This document shows positions 1 through 6,444 of a DNA stretch of 15,559 nucleotides, in pieces (position 1 is the stretch's first letter; every line of letters begins with the position of its first letter). The stretch comes from JAMIFN01 sp035906235. Lineage in GTDB: Bacteria > Pseudomonadota > Gammaproteobacteria > Burkholderiales > Burkholderiaceae_C. The notes beneath the pieces were generated by a model. That model did not search any database. It saw nothing but the letters and a program-made list of their open reading frames with translations, and was not told the DNA's origin. The position numbers and the translations under genes were made by a program. The stretch spans positions 1 to 15,559 of the forward strand of contig JAMIFN010000019.1 of NCBI GenBank assembly GCA_035906235.1, read 5' to 3'.

Positions 1-599
1 CGGTCTGAATGGTGGATGAGCCTACCCTTGCTGGTGCGCCCTCTCAAAGCCATTTCATAGGCCTGCTGAACCTCACTGGTGCGTAAGCTCGCATGCACAT
101 GCCACCCCACAATCTTGCGTGAGTAAGCATCAGTGACAAAGCTGGCATAAACAAAGCCCTCCTGCCGCGTCGGCAGGTAGGTGATGTCAGCTACCCATAC
201 CTGCTGGGCAGCTTGCGGTTTGGCCGCGTCTTTGAACAAGTTCGGATGGCGCCAGAAGCGATGGTGGCTGTTGGTGGTCTTGTGATAGGCCTTAAAAGGC
301 TGTACCAGTAGACCTGCGCCGCGCAAGACATCAAAGAGGCCATCGCGGCCGATTTTTATCCCAGCCTGCGCCCATTCATCAGCCAATAGGTGCTGCAGTT
401 TGCGCGTGCCCATGCGGGCGTGTTTGATGCGGCAGTGCCGCACCTGGGTGATGATGGTTGCCGCCTTGGCCATGCGGCTTTGCTGCGCTGCCTTCCACTG
501 GTAGTAGGCCTGGCGGCTGTGACCAAAGTGCTGGCAAGCCCGCTCAACGCTCAAGCCTTGGGGCTTGGCGTTTTGCAAGACTTGCCCGAAGGCTTTTTT
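1..599 (-). CDS. IS3-family transposase OrfB, DDE integrase domain (partial, expressed by -1 frameshift)
   Basis: Translating the minus strand in the -1 frame after the slippery site gives an uninterrupted reading frame of about 199 codons running off the left edge. It begins KKAFGQVLQNAKPQGLSVER and contains an HTH_21-like segment followed by the rve integrase core. The first catalytic Asp is in VWVADITYLPT (codon at 186-188). The second is in LIHHSD (codon at 3-5), 61 residues later, a spacing normal for IS3 enzymes. The catalytic Glu is beyond the window. I see no stop or frameshift in the visible part, so the copy may be functional. There is no good independent start, which fits expression as an OrfAB fusion. 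Confidence 0.85.
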
Positions 600-949
600 A
601 GGACACGCACGCCGTAATCCGTCTCCAAAACCTTGATGACTTTTTCAAAAAGTTCCGCCTTGAGCTGGGCATCTTTGAGCTGCACTTGCAAGGCCTTGAT
701 TTGCTGCTCGGCAGTCAGGGGTTGGGGACTTTGACTCATGAATGCGGCCTCCTGATTAGCGCTGGGTTTGCGCGAGTAATCGAGTTTGCCATGTTTGCGC
801 AACCAGACCATGACGGTGTGACTGCCTTGTATGCCATAACGCTGCTGAGCCTGTTTATAAGTCAGCTCCCCTCTTTCGACCTGCTCGACCACTGACAATT
901 TAAAAGCCAAGGTGTAATCCTTCTGACTGCGCTTGATGTATGTTTCCAT
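551..949 (-). CDS. IS3-family transposase OrfA (DNA-binding subunit)
   Basis: This 132-residue protein is the N-terminal DNA-binding part of an IS3-family transposase. It opens with a helix-turn-helix region (about residues 10-55; YTLAFKLSVVEQVERGELT, then QAQQRYGIQGSHTVMVWLRK), which would recognise the terminal inverted repeats. Residues 78-110 (LTAEQQIKALQVQLKDAQLKAE and on) look like the leucine-rich coiled coil used for multimerisation. A purine-rich ribosome site (GAGGAAAGG on the minus strand) precedes the ATG at 949. The frame ends with TGA at 551-553, about 40 nt after a slippery heptamer that lets ribosomes pass into orfB. OrfA alone usually acts as a regulator, while the OrfAB fusion is the transposase. 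The gene looks intact. Confidence 0.9.
   Translation of the reverse strand: METYIKRSQKDYTLAFKLSVVEQVERGELTYKQAQQRYGIQGSHTVMVWLRKHGKLDYSRKPSANQEAAFMSQSPQPLTAEQQIKALQVQLKDAQLKAELFEKVIKVLETDYGVRVLKKPSGKSCKTPSPKA
593..599 (-). promoter_or_regulatory. Programmed -1 ribosomal frameshift site (A_AAA_AAG)
   Basis: In the orfA frame the minus strand reads CTA AAA AAG, so the heptamer A AAA AAG sits in the frame required for tandem -1 slippage. After slipping, the reading continues AAA AAA GCC TTC into orfB. About 20 nt downstream a two-part hairpin can form on the mRNA (plus-strand 546-572: AACGC/GCGTT outer stem, AAGCC/GGCTT inner stem, CCAA loop) and it embraces the orfA stop codon. A small GCC-TTCG-GGC hairpin starts with the last base of the heptamer. 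Such stems usually stimulate the shift. Confidence 0.8.
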
Positions 950-1063
950 AAGCCTTTCCTCGTTAAGAAGGCCTAACTTGTCAAGCTATTTCAGGATGGG
1001 TCACTAGCATCAAATAAAGGGTGAACATGCAGCTGCTGGTGCGGCATTGTGGCAGCAGTGCGC

Positions 1064-1092
1064 TTGCCCCAGCGCGGTAAAGCACCTAAACT
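1064..1092 (+). promoter_or_regulatory. Possible sigma-70 promoter for the CBS gene
   Basis: TTGCCC (1064-1069) and TAAACT (1087-1092) are separated by 17 nt. Each matches the consensus at four of six positions. They would start a transcript about 33 nt before the ATG at 1132. This is a pattern match only. Confidence 0.35.
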
Positions 1093-1131
1093 TTCCGCAC
1101 CGACATTACCCTATGGATTGAAGGAGTGCTT

Positions 1132-1581
1132 ATGAAAGTCCGTGACATCATGCGCGTGAAAGGCCACGCCCTGTTTACCCTAGCACCCCATGCCACCTTG
1201 CCACAGGCGCTGGCGAGCATGGCAGAAAACGATATCGGCTCGGTCGTGATCATGGATCAGGGTGCGCTGATTGGCATCGTCACCTTCCGCGAAATCATTG
1301 CCACCTTGCACAACAAGCCCGATGCCTACCGTGCCCTACAAGTGGGGCAGATCATGGATCGCAGCCCAGCGGTGCTCGCGCCCGAGGCTGAGTTACAAGA
1401 GGTGTTGCAGGCTATGCTGGGCTCACACGCGCGCTATATGCCGGTGATGGATGGCGCGATACTCTTGGGGGTCATCAGCTTTTATGATGTGGCCAAAGCC
1501 GTGGTCGAGAGCGAGCGCTTTGAAAACGAACAACTCAAAGCCTATATCCAAGACTGGCCCAGCAGCACCTTTCAAACCTAG
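1132..1581 (+). CDS. Two-CBS-domain protein (putative nucleotide-sensing regulator)
   Basis: This 149-residue stand-alone Bateman module has two CBS repeats, about residues 5-60 (ending GIVTFREIIATL) and 73-125 (ending GVISFYDVAKAVVES). Paired CBS domains usually bind adenine nucleotides and regulate a partner; here no catalytic domain is attached, so the partner is unknown. The frame could open at a GTG at 1126, but AAGGAG (1121-1126) overlaps that codon and sits 5 nt before the ATG at 1132, so the ATG is chosen. The tail, ENEQLKAYIQDWP, resembles a conserved family common in Burkholderiales. It is followed 33 bp later by greB on the same strand, so the two may be co-transcribed. No signal peptide or membrane segment is seen. 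Confidence 0.85.
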   Translation: MKVRDIMRVKGHALFTLAPHATLPQALASMAENDIGSVVIMDQGALIGIVTFREIIATLHNKPDAYRALQVGQIMDRSPAVLAPEAELQEVLQAMLGSHARYMPVMDGAILLGVISFYDVAKAVVESERFENEQLKAYIQDWPSSTFQT

Positions 1582-1614
1582 CGCCGTGCTGCGATTTTTT
1601 GAGACAAGGCAGCA

Positions 1615-2184
1615 GTGAGTAAAGCATTTACCAAAGAGAGCGGGCACGATGATGAGGACGAACTGGCGCTGCCAGCGCTGCCCGCTGGTGCGAAAAATTA
1701 CATCACCCCCGAAGGCTATAGACGCCTGCAAGCGGAGTTGTTGCAGTTGATTGATGTGGAGCGCCCGCAAGTAACGGAGGTGGTGCACTGGGCCGCCAAA
1801 AACGGCGACCGCAGCGAAAACGGCGATTACATCTACGGCAAACAAAGGCTGCGCCAAATCGACAGACGCATCCGTTTTTTGACCAAGCGCCTAGAGATTG
1901 CAGAGGTGGTCGATAGCGCTGCACATCAAGGCGGTGAGCAAATTTTTTTCGGAGCCCAGGTCGAATACGAAGAAGAAGATGTTTCTACGGGTACAATGCG
2001 CACCCGCAGTATTCGCATCGTCGGTATCGATGAAGCGGATACGCAGCAAGGACAAGTCAGTTGGATCTCGCCAATAGCGCGGGTGTTGCTGAAGGCGCGA
2101 GTGGGTAACACTTTACGCCTGCCCAGCCCAGCCGGTGAGAAGCTTATTGAAGTATGCGCCGTGACTTATCCTGCAAACCCATGA
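1615..2184 (+). CDS. greB: Transcription elongation factor GreB
   Basis: GreB enters the RNA polymerase secondary channel and stimulates cleavage of backtracked RNA. The 189-residue protein has the Gre N-terminal coiled-coil hairpin (about residues 28-100, NYITPEGYRRLQAEL to RRIRFLTKRLEIAEVVD). Its tip motif NGDRSENGDY carries the acidic pair D65 and E68 that would hold the catalytic magnesium. The FKBP-like C-terminal domain covers about 105-186. The WAAKNGDRSENGDYIYGK segment and the basic RLRQIDRRIRFL helix favour GreB over GreA. A short acidic N-terminal extension (residues 8-17) is present. The start is GTG at 1615, with only a weak upstream AAGG, chosen because MSKAFTKES is a typical GreB beginning. 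It lies 33 bp after the CBS gene. Confidence 0.95.
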   Translation: MSKAFTKESGHDDEDELALPALPAGAKNYITPEGYRRLQAELLQLIDVERPQVTEVVHWAAKNGDRSENGDYIYGKQRLRQIDRRIRFLTKRLEIAEVVDSAAHQGGEQIFFGAQVEYEEEDVSTGTMRTRSIRIVGIDEADTQQGQVSWISPIARVLLKARVGNTLRLPSPAGEKLIEVCAVTYPANP

Positions 2185-2203
2185 TGGCTTTGCCTGAGTT
2201 GCT

Positions 2204-2228
2204 CTCAAAAAAATCAAAATTTTTTGAG
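2204..2228 (+). terminator. AT-rich inverted repeat after greB, possible weak terminator
   Basis: CTCAAAAAA (2204-2212) is perfectly complementary to TTTTTTGAG (2220-2228) with a 7-nt loop. It lies 20 nt past the greB stop and just before the tRNA promoter. The stem is almost all A-T and no T-run follows it, so termination would be inefficient. Confidence 0.3.
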
Positions 2229-2232
2229 TGAT

Positions 2233-2262
2233 TTGCAAAAACAGGGAAAAAGACTATACAAT
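2233..2262 (+). promoter_or_regulatory. Likely promoter of tRNA-Lys
   Basis: TTGCAA (2233-2238) is followed by overlapping -10 candidates TATACA (2255-2260, 16-nt spacer) and TACAAT (2257-2262, 18-nt spacer). Initiation near 2268 would give a short 5' leader before the tRNA at 2284, as expected for a tRNA gene. Confidence 0.55.
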
Positions 2263-2283
2263 CGTGGGCTTACGACAAAGTGT

Positions 2284-2359
2284 GGGACGTTAGCTCAGTT
2301 GGTAGAGCAGCGGACTTTTAATCCGTTGGTCACAAGTTCGAATCTTGTACGTCCTACCA
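2284..2359 (+). tRNA. tRNA-Lys (anticodon TTT)
   Basis: The 76-nt sequence folds as a complete cloverleaf: acceptor GGGACGT/ACGTCCT, D stem GCTC/GAGC, anticodon stem GCGGA/TCCGT with loop CTTTTAA, T stem ACAAG/CTTGT with loop TTCGAAT, discriminator A and encoded CCA. The anticodon at 2317-2319 is TTT, decoding AAA and AAG. The first acceptor pair is G1-U72, a wobble pair. I see no second copy of the 3' end downstream that would mark an integrated element. Confidence 0.97.
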
Positions 2360-2464
2360 CATATTTTGAATGCGCTTTAAGCGGATGCGTCGAACTGGGT
2401 CGATGTGATCGTCAGCAAGTTTTGCGCTTCATTCTCTGCAGTGATATAGATTTAGGAGCTCAGC

Positions 2465-2650
2465 ATGGCTGTTCAGCAAAACAAAAAATCCCCCTCGAAA
2501 CGCGGTATGCACCGTTCGCACAATGCTTTGGATGTTCCTGGCATTGCTGTCGAGGCGACAACGGGTGAGATTCACCTGCGTCACCACATCAGCCCTAACG
2601 GTTTTTACCGTGGCCGCAAAGTGCTGAAAACTAAATCAGACGCACAGTAA
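2465..2650 (+). CDS. rpmF: 50S ribosomal protein L32
   Basis: This 61-residue basic protein matches bacterial L32 over its whole length (MAVQQNKKSPSKRGMHRSHN at the start, HLRHHISPNGFYRGRKVL near the end). It is a component of the large ribosomal subunit. It is the form without the zinc-binding cysteines seen in some L32 paralogs. AGGAG (2453-2457) lies 7 nt before the ATG. In most proteobacteria rpmF follows yceD and precedes plsX-fabH. Here a tRNA gene lies upstream and fabH follows directly, separated by an intrinsic terminator, so yceD and plsX are both missing from this place. Confidence 0.97.
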   Translation: MAVQQNKKSPSKRGMHRSHNALDVPGIAVEATTGEIHLRHHISPNGFYRGRKVLKTKSDAQ

Positions 2651-2700
2651 ATTCAGCTCGCTCAGTGCGGGTATTTTGCTCGGACTGTGTCGAAATAAAG

Positions 2701-2731
2701 AGCCCACCTGGCGTATGCTGAGTGGGCTTTT
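2701..2731 (+). terminator. Intrinsic terminator between rpmF and fabH
   Basis: AGCCCAC (2701-2707) pairs perfectly with GTGGGCT (2722-2728) around a 14-nt loop and is followed by a short run of T (2728-2731). It starts 50 nt after the rpmF stop and ends 26 nt before fabH, so it would separate the two genes transcriptionally. The T-run is short, so some read-through is likely. Confidence 0.6.
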
Positions 2732-2757
2732 CGCATAAGGTTTGAAACGCATCGGTT

Positions 2758-3762
2758 ATGGAAAAAATCTACGCCCGCATCACAGGCACAGGCAGCTATA
2801 CGCCGCAACGCAAACTCAGCAATGCCGATTTGGCTGCCGAGCTGGCGAAAAACGGCATCGAAACTTCGGATGAATGGATTATTGAGCGTACTGGTATTCG
2901 GGCGCGCCATTTTGCGGCCGATGGCCAATTTGCGAGTGATTTGGCGCTAGAGGCTGCTAAAAATGCCTTGGCCGCAGCCGGGAAAAGCGCGGCTGATATC
3001 GATTTGATTATCGTTGCCACCTCTACGCCCGATATGGTGTTTCCATCGACGGCCAGTATTTTGCAACGCAAACTAGCCGAGTTGGGGGAAGAACACGCGG
3101 GTGTTATCGGCGCCCCAGCTTTTGATGTGCAGGCGGTATGCAGTGGCTTCGTCTACGCTCTGACGGTGGCCAATAGCATGATAGTCAGCGGCGCGGCCAA
3201 ACGGGCTTTGGTCGTGGGGAGTGAGATTTTTAGCCGCATTCTTGATTTTACAGATCGCACCACCTGCGTACTCTTTGGCGACGGTGCTGGCGCGGTGGTG
3301 CTGGAAGCCAGCGAAGAACCTGGCATTTTGGCCTGTGATATGCACGCCGACGGGCGCCACACCCATATTCTTTGCGTGCCCGGTCATGTCGATAAAGGCC
3401 AGATTTTGGGCGATCCCACGCTCAAAATGGATGGCCAAGCCGTGTTTAAACTGGCCGTCGGCGTGCTCGAATCTGCCGCCCGCGCAGTGTTGGCGAAAGC
3501 TGGTAAAACACAAGATGACATCGATTGGCTGATTCCCCATCAAGCCAATATCCGCATCATGCAAAGCACGGCGAAGAAGTTAAAGCTGCCTATGGATAAA
3601 TGCGTGGTTACTGTGGATCAACATGGCAATACCTCGGCGGCCTCGATTCCGCTGGCGTTGGATCATGCGGTGCGTTCAGGCCAAGTGCAAAAAGGCCAAC
3701 ACCTTATGCTTGAAGGTGTGGGCGGTGGCTTTACCTGGGGCGCGGTGTTTTTGCGTTATTAA
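2758..3762 (+). CDS. fabH: Beta-ketoacyl-ACP synthase III (FabH)
   Basis: FabH condenses an acyl-CoA, normally acetyl-CoA, with malonyl-ACP to start type II fatty acid synthesis in the cytoplasm. The 334-residue protein is slightly longer than the approximately 317-residue E. coli enzyme. The catalytic triad is visible: C128 in FDVQAVCSGF, H261 in WLIPHQANIRI and N291 in QHGNTSAASIP. The ETSDEWIIERTGIRAR segment and the C-terminal GVGGGFTWGA are also family signatures. The ATG at 2758 is chosen because YARITGTGSYTP is the normal N-terminus; a ribosome site is weak (AAGG about 17 nt upstream). The usual partners plsX and fabD do not flank it: rpmF with a terminator precedes it and rpoD follows. 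Its own promoter is not evident in the 26 nt after that terminator, so read-through or a promoter further upstream must be assumed. Confidence 0.97.
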   Translation: MEKIYARITGTGSYTPQRKLSNADLAAELAKNGIETSDEWIIERTGIRARHFAADGQFASDLALEAAKNALAAAGKSAADIDLIIVATSTPDMVFPSTASILQRKLAELGEEHAGVIGAPAFDVQAVCSGFVYALTVANSMIVSGAAKRALVVGSEIFSRILDFTDRTTCVLFGDGAGAVVLEASEEPGILACDMHADGRHTHILCVPGHVDKGQILGDPTLKMDGQAVFKLAVGVLESAARAVLAKAGKTQDDIDWLIPHQANIRIMQSTAKKLKLPMDKCVVTVDQHGNTSAASIPLALDHAVRSGQVQKGQHLMLEGVGGGFTWGAVFLRY

Positions 3763-4096
3763 ATGCATTGCGCGTAGCCCATCAAACGCAGGTCGATTTT
3801 GCGGCACTGTCTTTTGTCAAAAAAGAAGATTGTTTCGGTATAATCCGAAAAATGCGTCACAAACTGCGACAGTAGTACCTCTGAGCTGCCTTATCGACAC
3901 GCATATTTCGCGTTTAGGCTCTTGCAAGGGCTATATTCCAAATGTTCGCCCCTGTGCTTTGTGGCTTTCAAGAAACGGAGTCTCTTGATATACAGACATT
4001 CGCTGGCATATGCTTTATGCGAAAAGTTTGTATATAGAGGTTTGCGTACTATTGTGCGCTCTTCATTTCATATCGTATTTTTTCTTTGAGGCAATC
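3763..4096 (+). other. 334-bp non-coding leader region of rpoD
   Basis: I see no convincing gene here. The region holds one good sigma-70-like promoter with a palindrome around its -10 box (about 3814-3850), then about 245 nt of probable untranslated leader. A second, weaker -35/-10 pair (TTGATA 3985-3990, TATGCT 4009-4014, 18-nt spacer) could give a shorter transcript. The rpoD frame is open back to 4010, but those 29 codons precede the ribosome site and read as an unrelated hydrophobic stretch, so they are treated as non-coding. In relatives dnaG normally sits immediately upstream of rpoD, and nothing like its 3' end is seen. Confidence 0.6.
3814..3850 (+). promoter_or_regulatory. Probable rpoD promoter with a palindrome flanking the -10 box
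   Basis: TTGTCA (3814-3819) and a perfect TATAAT (3839-3844) are separated by 19 nt, longer than the optimal 17. The -10 hexamer lies exactly between TTTCGG (3833-3838) and CCGAAA (3845-3850), a perfect 6-bp inverted repeat. This could be an operator covering the -10 box, or a chance arrangement. Confidence 0.45.
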
Positions 4097-6433
4097 ATGG
4101 CTGGAAAACCCCATTTGGTTAAACCTGCTGCTAAAACGGCAGCCAAAACAGCAGTAAAACCCGCAGAAAAATCCCCTGCTGCGGATGCCAAAAAAACTGC
4201 AACTGCGTCGGGATCGGTAGATGTGCTTAAGAAACCCATTGCCAAAGCGGTCAGCAAGACTGGTGCAGCAAAGGCTGCAAAACCAACAAAAGCTGCAGTA
4301 GAAAAAGTCGTGCCCGAGAAAGTGGCCAAAGTCTCAGCTAAAACCGTAAAAAAACCAGTAAAAACTCAAAAATCTACGGGGAAAAAAATCGAAGCCGAGG
4401 ATGTTGATTTGAGCGATATTGAAGACAGTGCAACCGAGGCTGAGCAAGATGTGGCAACAGTCACGCCAGCTGGCGAAAAAGTCAAGCCTTTGCGCATGAA
4501 GTTGTCGAAGGCCAAAGAGCGCGCGCTCATGAAAGAGTTTGGCCTAGATGAAATGGTGCTCTCGGAAGAGGACTTAAAGAACCGTCGAGAACGCCTGAAG
4601 GCCTTGATCAAATTGGGTAAAACGCGTGGCTATTTGACGCACGCTGAAATCTCTGACCACTTGCCCGATAAATTGGGCGATGCCGAAACTTTGGAAGCCG
4701 TCAACACCACCTTGAGCGATTTGGGTGTGGCTGTGTATGAAAAAACGCCCGATGCTGAAGCCCTGATCATTACCGACAATGCGCCCACAGGCTCTACTGA
4801 GGAAGAGGCAGAAGAGGCTGCTGAGGCCGCGCTCTCGACGGTAGATTCTGAGTTCGGGCGCACCACTGACCCTGTGCGCATGTATATGCGCGAGATGGGT
4901 ACGGTCGAGCTGCTCACGCGTGAGGGTGAAATCGAAATCGCCAAGCGCATTGAAGGCGGCCTGAACAACATGATGGAGGCCATTAGTCACACGCCTGCCA
5001 CCATTGCGGAAATTTTCCAAATGGCTGAAGAGATTCGCGCGGGTACGGTGGTGATCACGACTGTAGTTGATGGCTTTATGGCCAGTGACGAGGCTGATGA
5101 CTATGTGGCCGAAGAAGACTTTGATGAATACGACGAAGCTGATGATGATGACGGTAAAGGCGGCAGTAAAGCACTGACCAAAAAGCTCGAAGAGTTGAAA
5201 AACGAAGCGCTGCGCCGTTTTGATGTGCTGCGCTCTTTGTTTGAAAAGGTACACAAGGCCTATGACAAAGACGGCTATGGGAGCCCCGCTTACACGAAAG
5301 CGCAAAATGCGTTGTCGCACGATTTAATGCAAATCCGATTTACCGCAAAAACTATTGAGAAGCTTTGCGATAACGTACGCGTGCAGGTAAAAGATGTGCG
5401 CAGCGTGGAGAGCGAATTGCGCAAAATCATTGTTGAGAAATGCCACTTTCCGCAAGCCGATTTTGTAAGGGATTTCTCTGGTCGCGGAAAAAATGGTGAG
5501 CGCGTGGTATCGCACATTTTGGATTTGAAGTGGGTCGAAAAGCAAGCCAAAGCAGGTAAAGCTTGGTCAGTCACGATGGGGCGCTATATCCCGCCGATTC
5601 AAGAGCTGCAACAAAAACTGCTGGATCTGCAAGCGCGCGTCGTGGTGCCTTTGGATGAACTCAAAGAAATCCACAAACGCATGAACGATGGCGAGCGCAT
5701 GTCACGCTTTGCCAAGCGCGAGATGATTGAGGCCAATTTGCGCTTGGTGATTTCGATCGCCAAAAAATACACCAACCGCGGTTTGCAGTTCTTGGATTTG
5801 ATTCAAGAGGGCAATATTGGTTTGATGAAGGCCGTGGATAAATTCGAATACCGCCGGGGCTATAAATTCTCGACCTACGCCACTTGGTGGATTCGTCAGG
5901 CCATTACGCGTTCGATTGCTGACCAAGCGCGCACCATCCGCATTCCTGTGCACATGATCGAGACCATCAACAAGATGAATCGCATCAATCGCCAGCATTT
6001 GCAAGAGCACGGTTTTGAACCCGATGCCCGTCTTTTGGCTGAGAAGATGGAAATGCCTGAAGACAAAATTCGCAAGATCATGAAAATTGCGAAAGAGCCC
6101 ATCAGCATGGAAACGCCTATTGGTGACGATGACGACAGCCACTTGGGCGATTTCATCGAAGACAGCAGCAATACCGCGCCTATTGACGCGGCCTTGCAGG
6201 CTGGCCTACGCGATTTGGTGAAAGACATTTTGGATGGCCTGACGCCACGCGAAGCCAAGGTGCTGCGCATGCGTTTTGGTATCGAAATGTCTACCGACCA
6301 TACGCTGGAAGAGGTGGGTAAACAGTTTGATGTCACGCGTGAGCGCATTCGCCAAATTGAGGCGAAGGCGTTGCGCAAACTCAAACACCCGAGCCGCAGC
6401 GATAAATTGCGCAGCTTTATGGACCCGCAATAA
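4097..6433 (+). CDS. rpoD: Primary sigma factor RpoD (sigma-70)
   Basis: This is the housekeeping sigma factor that directs RNA polymerase to -35/-10 promoters. Starting at the ATG at 4097, with GAGG at 4088-4091, it has 778 residues, longer than the 613 of E. coli. Order: a Lys/Ala/Pro-rich low-complexity stretch (about 1-105); an acidic patch; region 1.1 (about 165-230); region 1.2 (about 255-290, DPVRMYMREMGTVELLTREG); a non-conserved region with an Asp/Glu-rich run (about 331-355); region 2 (about 545-625, FSTYATWWIRQAITRSIADQ); region 3; and region 4 with its helix-turn-helix (about 714-778, TLEEVGKQFDVTRERIRQIE). All core regions look intact. It is preceded by a long leader and followed after only 11 bp by a squalene/phytoene synthase gene; dnaG is not adjacent. 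Confidence 0.98.
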   Translation: MAGKPHLVKPAAKTAAKTAVKPAEKSPAADAKKTATASGSVDVLKKPIAKAVSKTGAAKAAKPTKAAVEKVVPEKVAKVSAKTVKKPVKTQKSTGKKIEAEDVDLSDIEDSATEAEQDVATVTPAGEKVKPLRMKLSKAKERALMKEFGLDEMVLSEEDLKNRRERLKALIKLGKTRGYLTHAEISDHLPDKLGDAETLEAVNTTLSDLGVAVYEKTPDAEALIITDNAPTGSTEEEAEEAAEAALSTVDSEFGRTTDPVRMYMREMGTVELLTREGEIEIAKRIEGGLNNMMEAISHTPATIAEIFQMAEEIRAGTVVITTVVDGFMASDEADDYVAEEDFDEYDEADDDDGKGGSKALTKKLEELKNEALRRFDVLRSLFEKVHKAYDKDGYGSPAYTKAQNALSHDLMQIRFTAKTIEKLCDNVRVQVKDVRSVESELRKIIVEKCHFPQADFVRDFSGRGKNGERVVSHILDLKWVEKQAKAGKAWSVTMGRYIPPIQELQQKLLDLQARVVVPLDELKEIHKRMNDGERMSRFAKREMIEANLRLVISIAKKYTNRGLQFLDLIQEGNIGLMKAVDKFEYRRGYKFSTYATWWIRQAITRSIADQARTIRIPVHMIETINKMNRINRQHLQEHGFEPDARLLAEKMEMPEDKIRKIMKIAKEPISMETPIGDDDDSHLGDFIEDSSNTAPIDAALQAGLRDLVKDILDGLTPREAKVLRMRFGIEMSTDHTLEEVGKQFDVTRERIRQIEAKALRKLKHPSRSDKLRSFMDPQ

Positions 6434-6444
6434 GCGCCCGAGCC

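Larger units (their letters stand above)
1..1003 (-). mobile_element. IS3-family insertion sequence, partial (5' end of element)
   Basis: The element reads on the minus strand and is cut by the left edge of the window. It has the two-frame IS3 layout: a small helix-turn-helix orfA, an overlapping orfB with DDE integrase residues, and an A_AAA_AAG slippery heptamer between them. The outer boundary at about 1003 is inferred from the minus-strand sequence TGACCCATCCTGAAATAG, which starts with the TG typical of IS3-family ends and lies about 55 nt before orfA. A TTGACA box (979-984, minus) inside this end could be the -35 of the IS promoter. The other inverted repeat and the target duplication lie outside the window, so the exact end and the IS name are not established. 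Confidence 0.85.

Noticed and set aside
2422..2450. TTGCGC-17-TATAGA as an rpmF promoter
   Set aside because: Initiation would fall at about 2457 and remove the AGGAG ribosome site of rpmF. Co-transcription from the tRNA promoter is more likely.
2335..2465. Attachment-site duplication at the tRNA-Lys 3' end
   Set aside because: No repeat of the tRNA 3' end is seen downstream, and no integrase or phage gene is present in the window.
2224..2568. 114-codon open frame over the tRNA
   Set aside because: It runs through tRNA-Lys and into rpmF in another frame and shows no protein family features.
4010..4096. In-frame upstream extension of rpoD (29 codons)
   Set aside because: The encoded stretch is hydrophobic and unlike any sigma-factor N-terminus, whereas GAGG is placed correctly for the ATG at 4097.
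4574..5320. 248-codon antisense frame inside rpoD
   Set aside because: It is a shadow of a strongly conserved gene, with no ribosome site or recognisable domain. The antisense frames in coaD (7651-8229), glnA (12326-12874, 13016-13486) and fabH (3073-3564) were rejected for the same reason.
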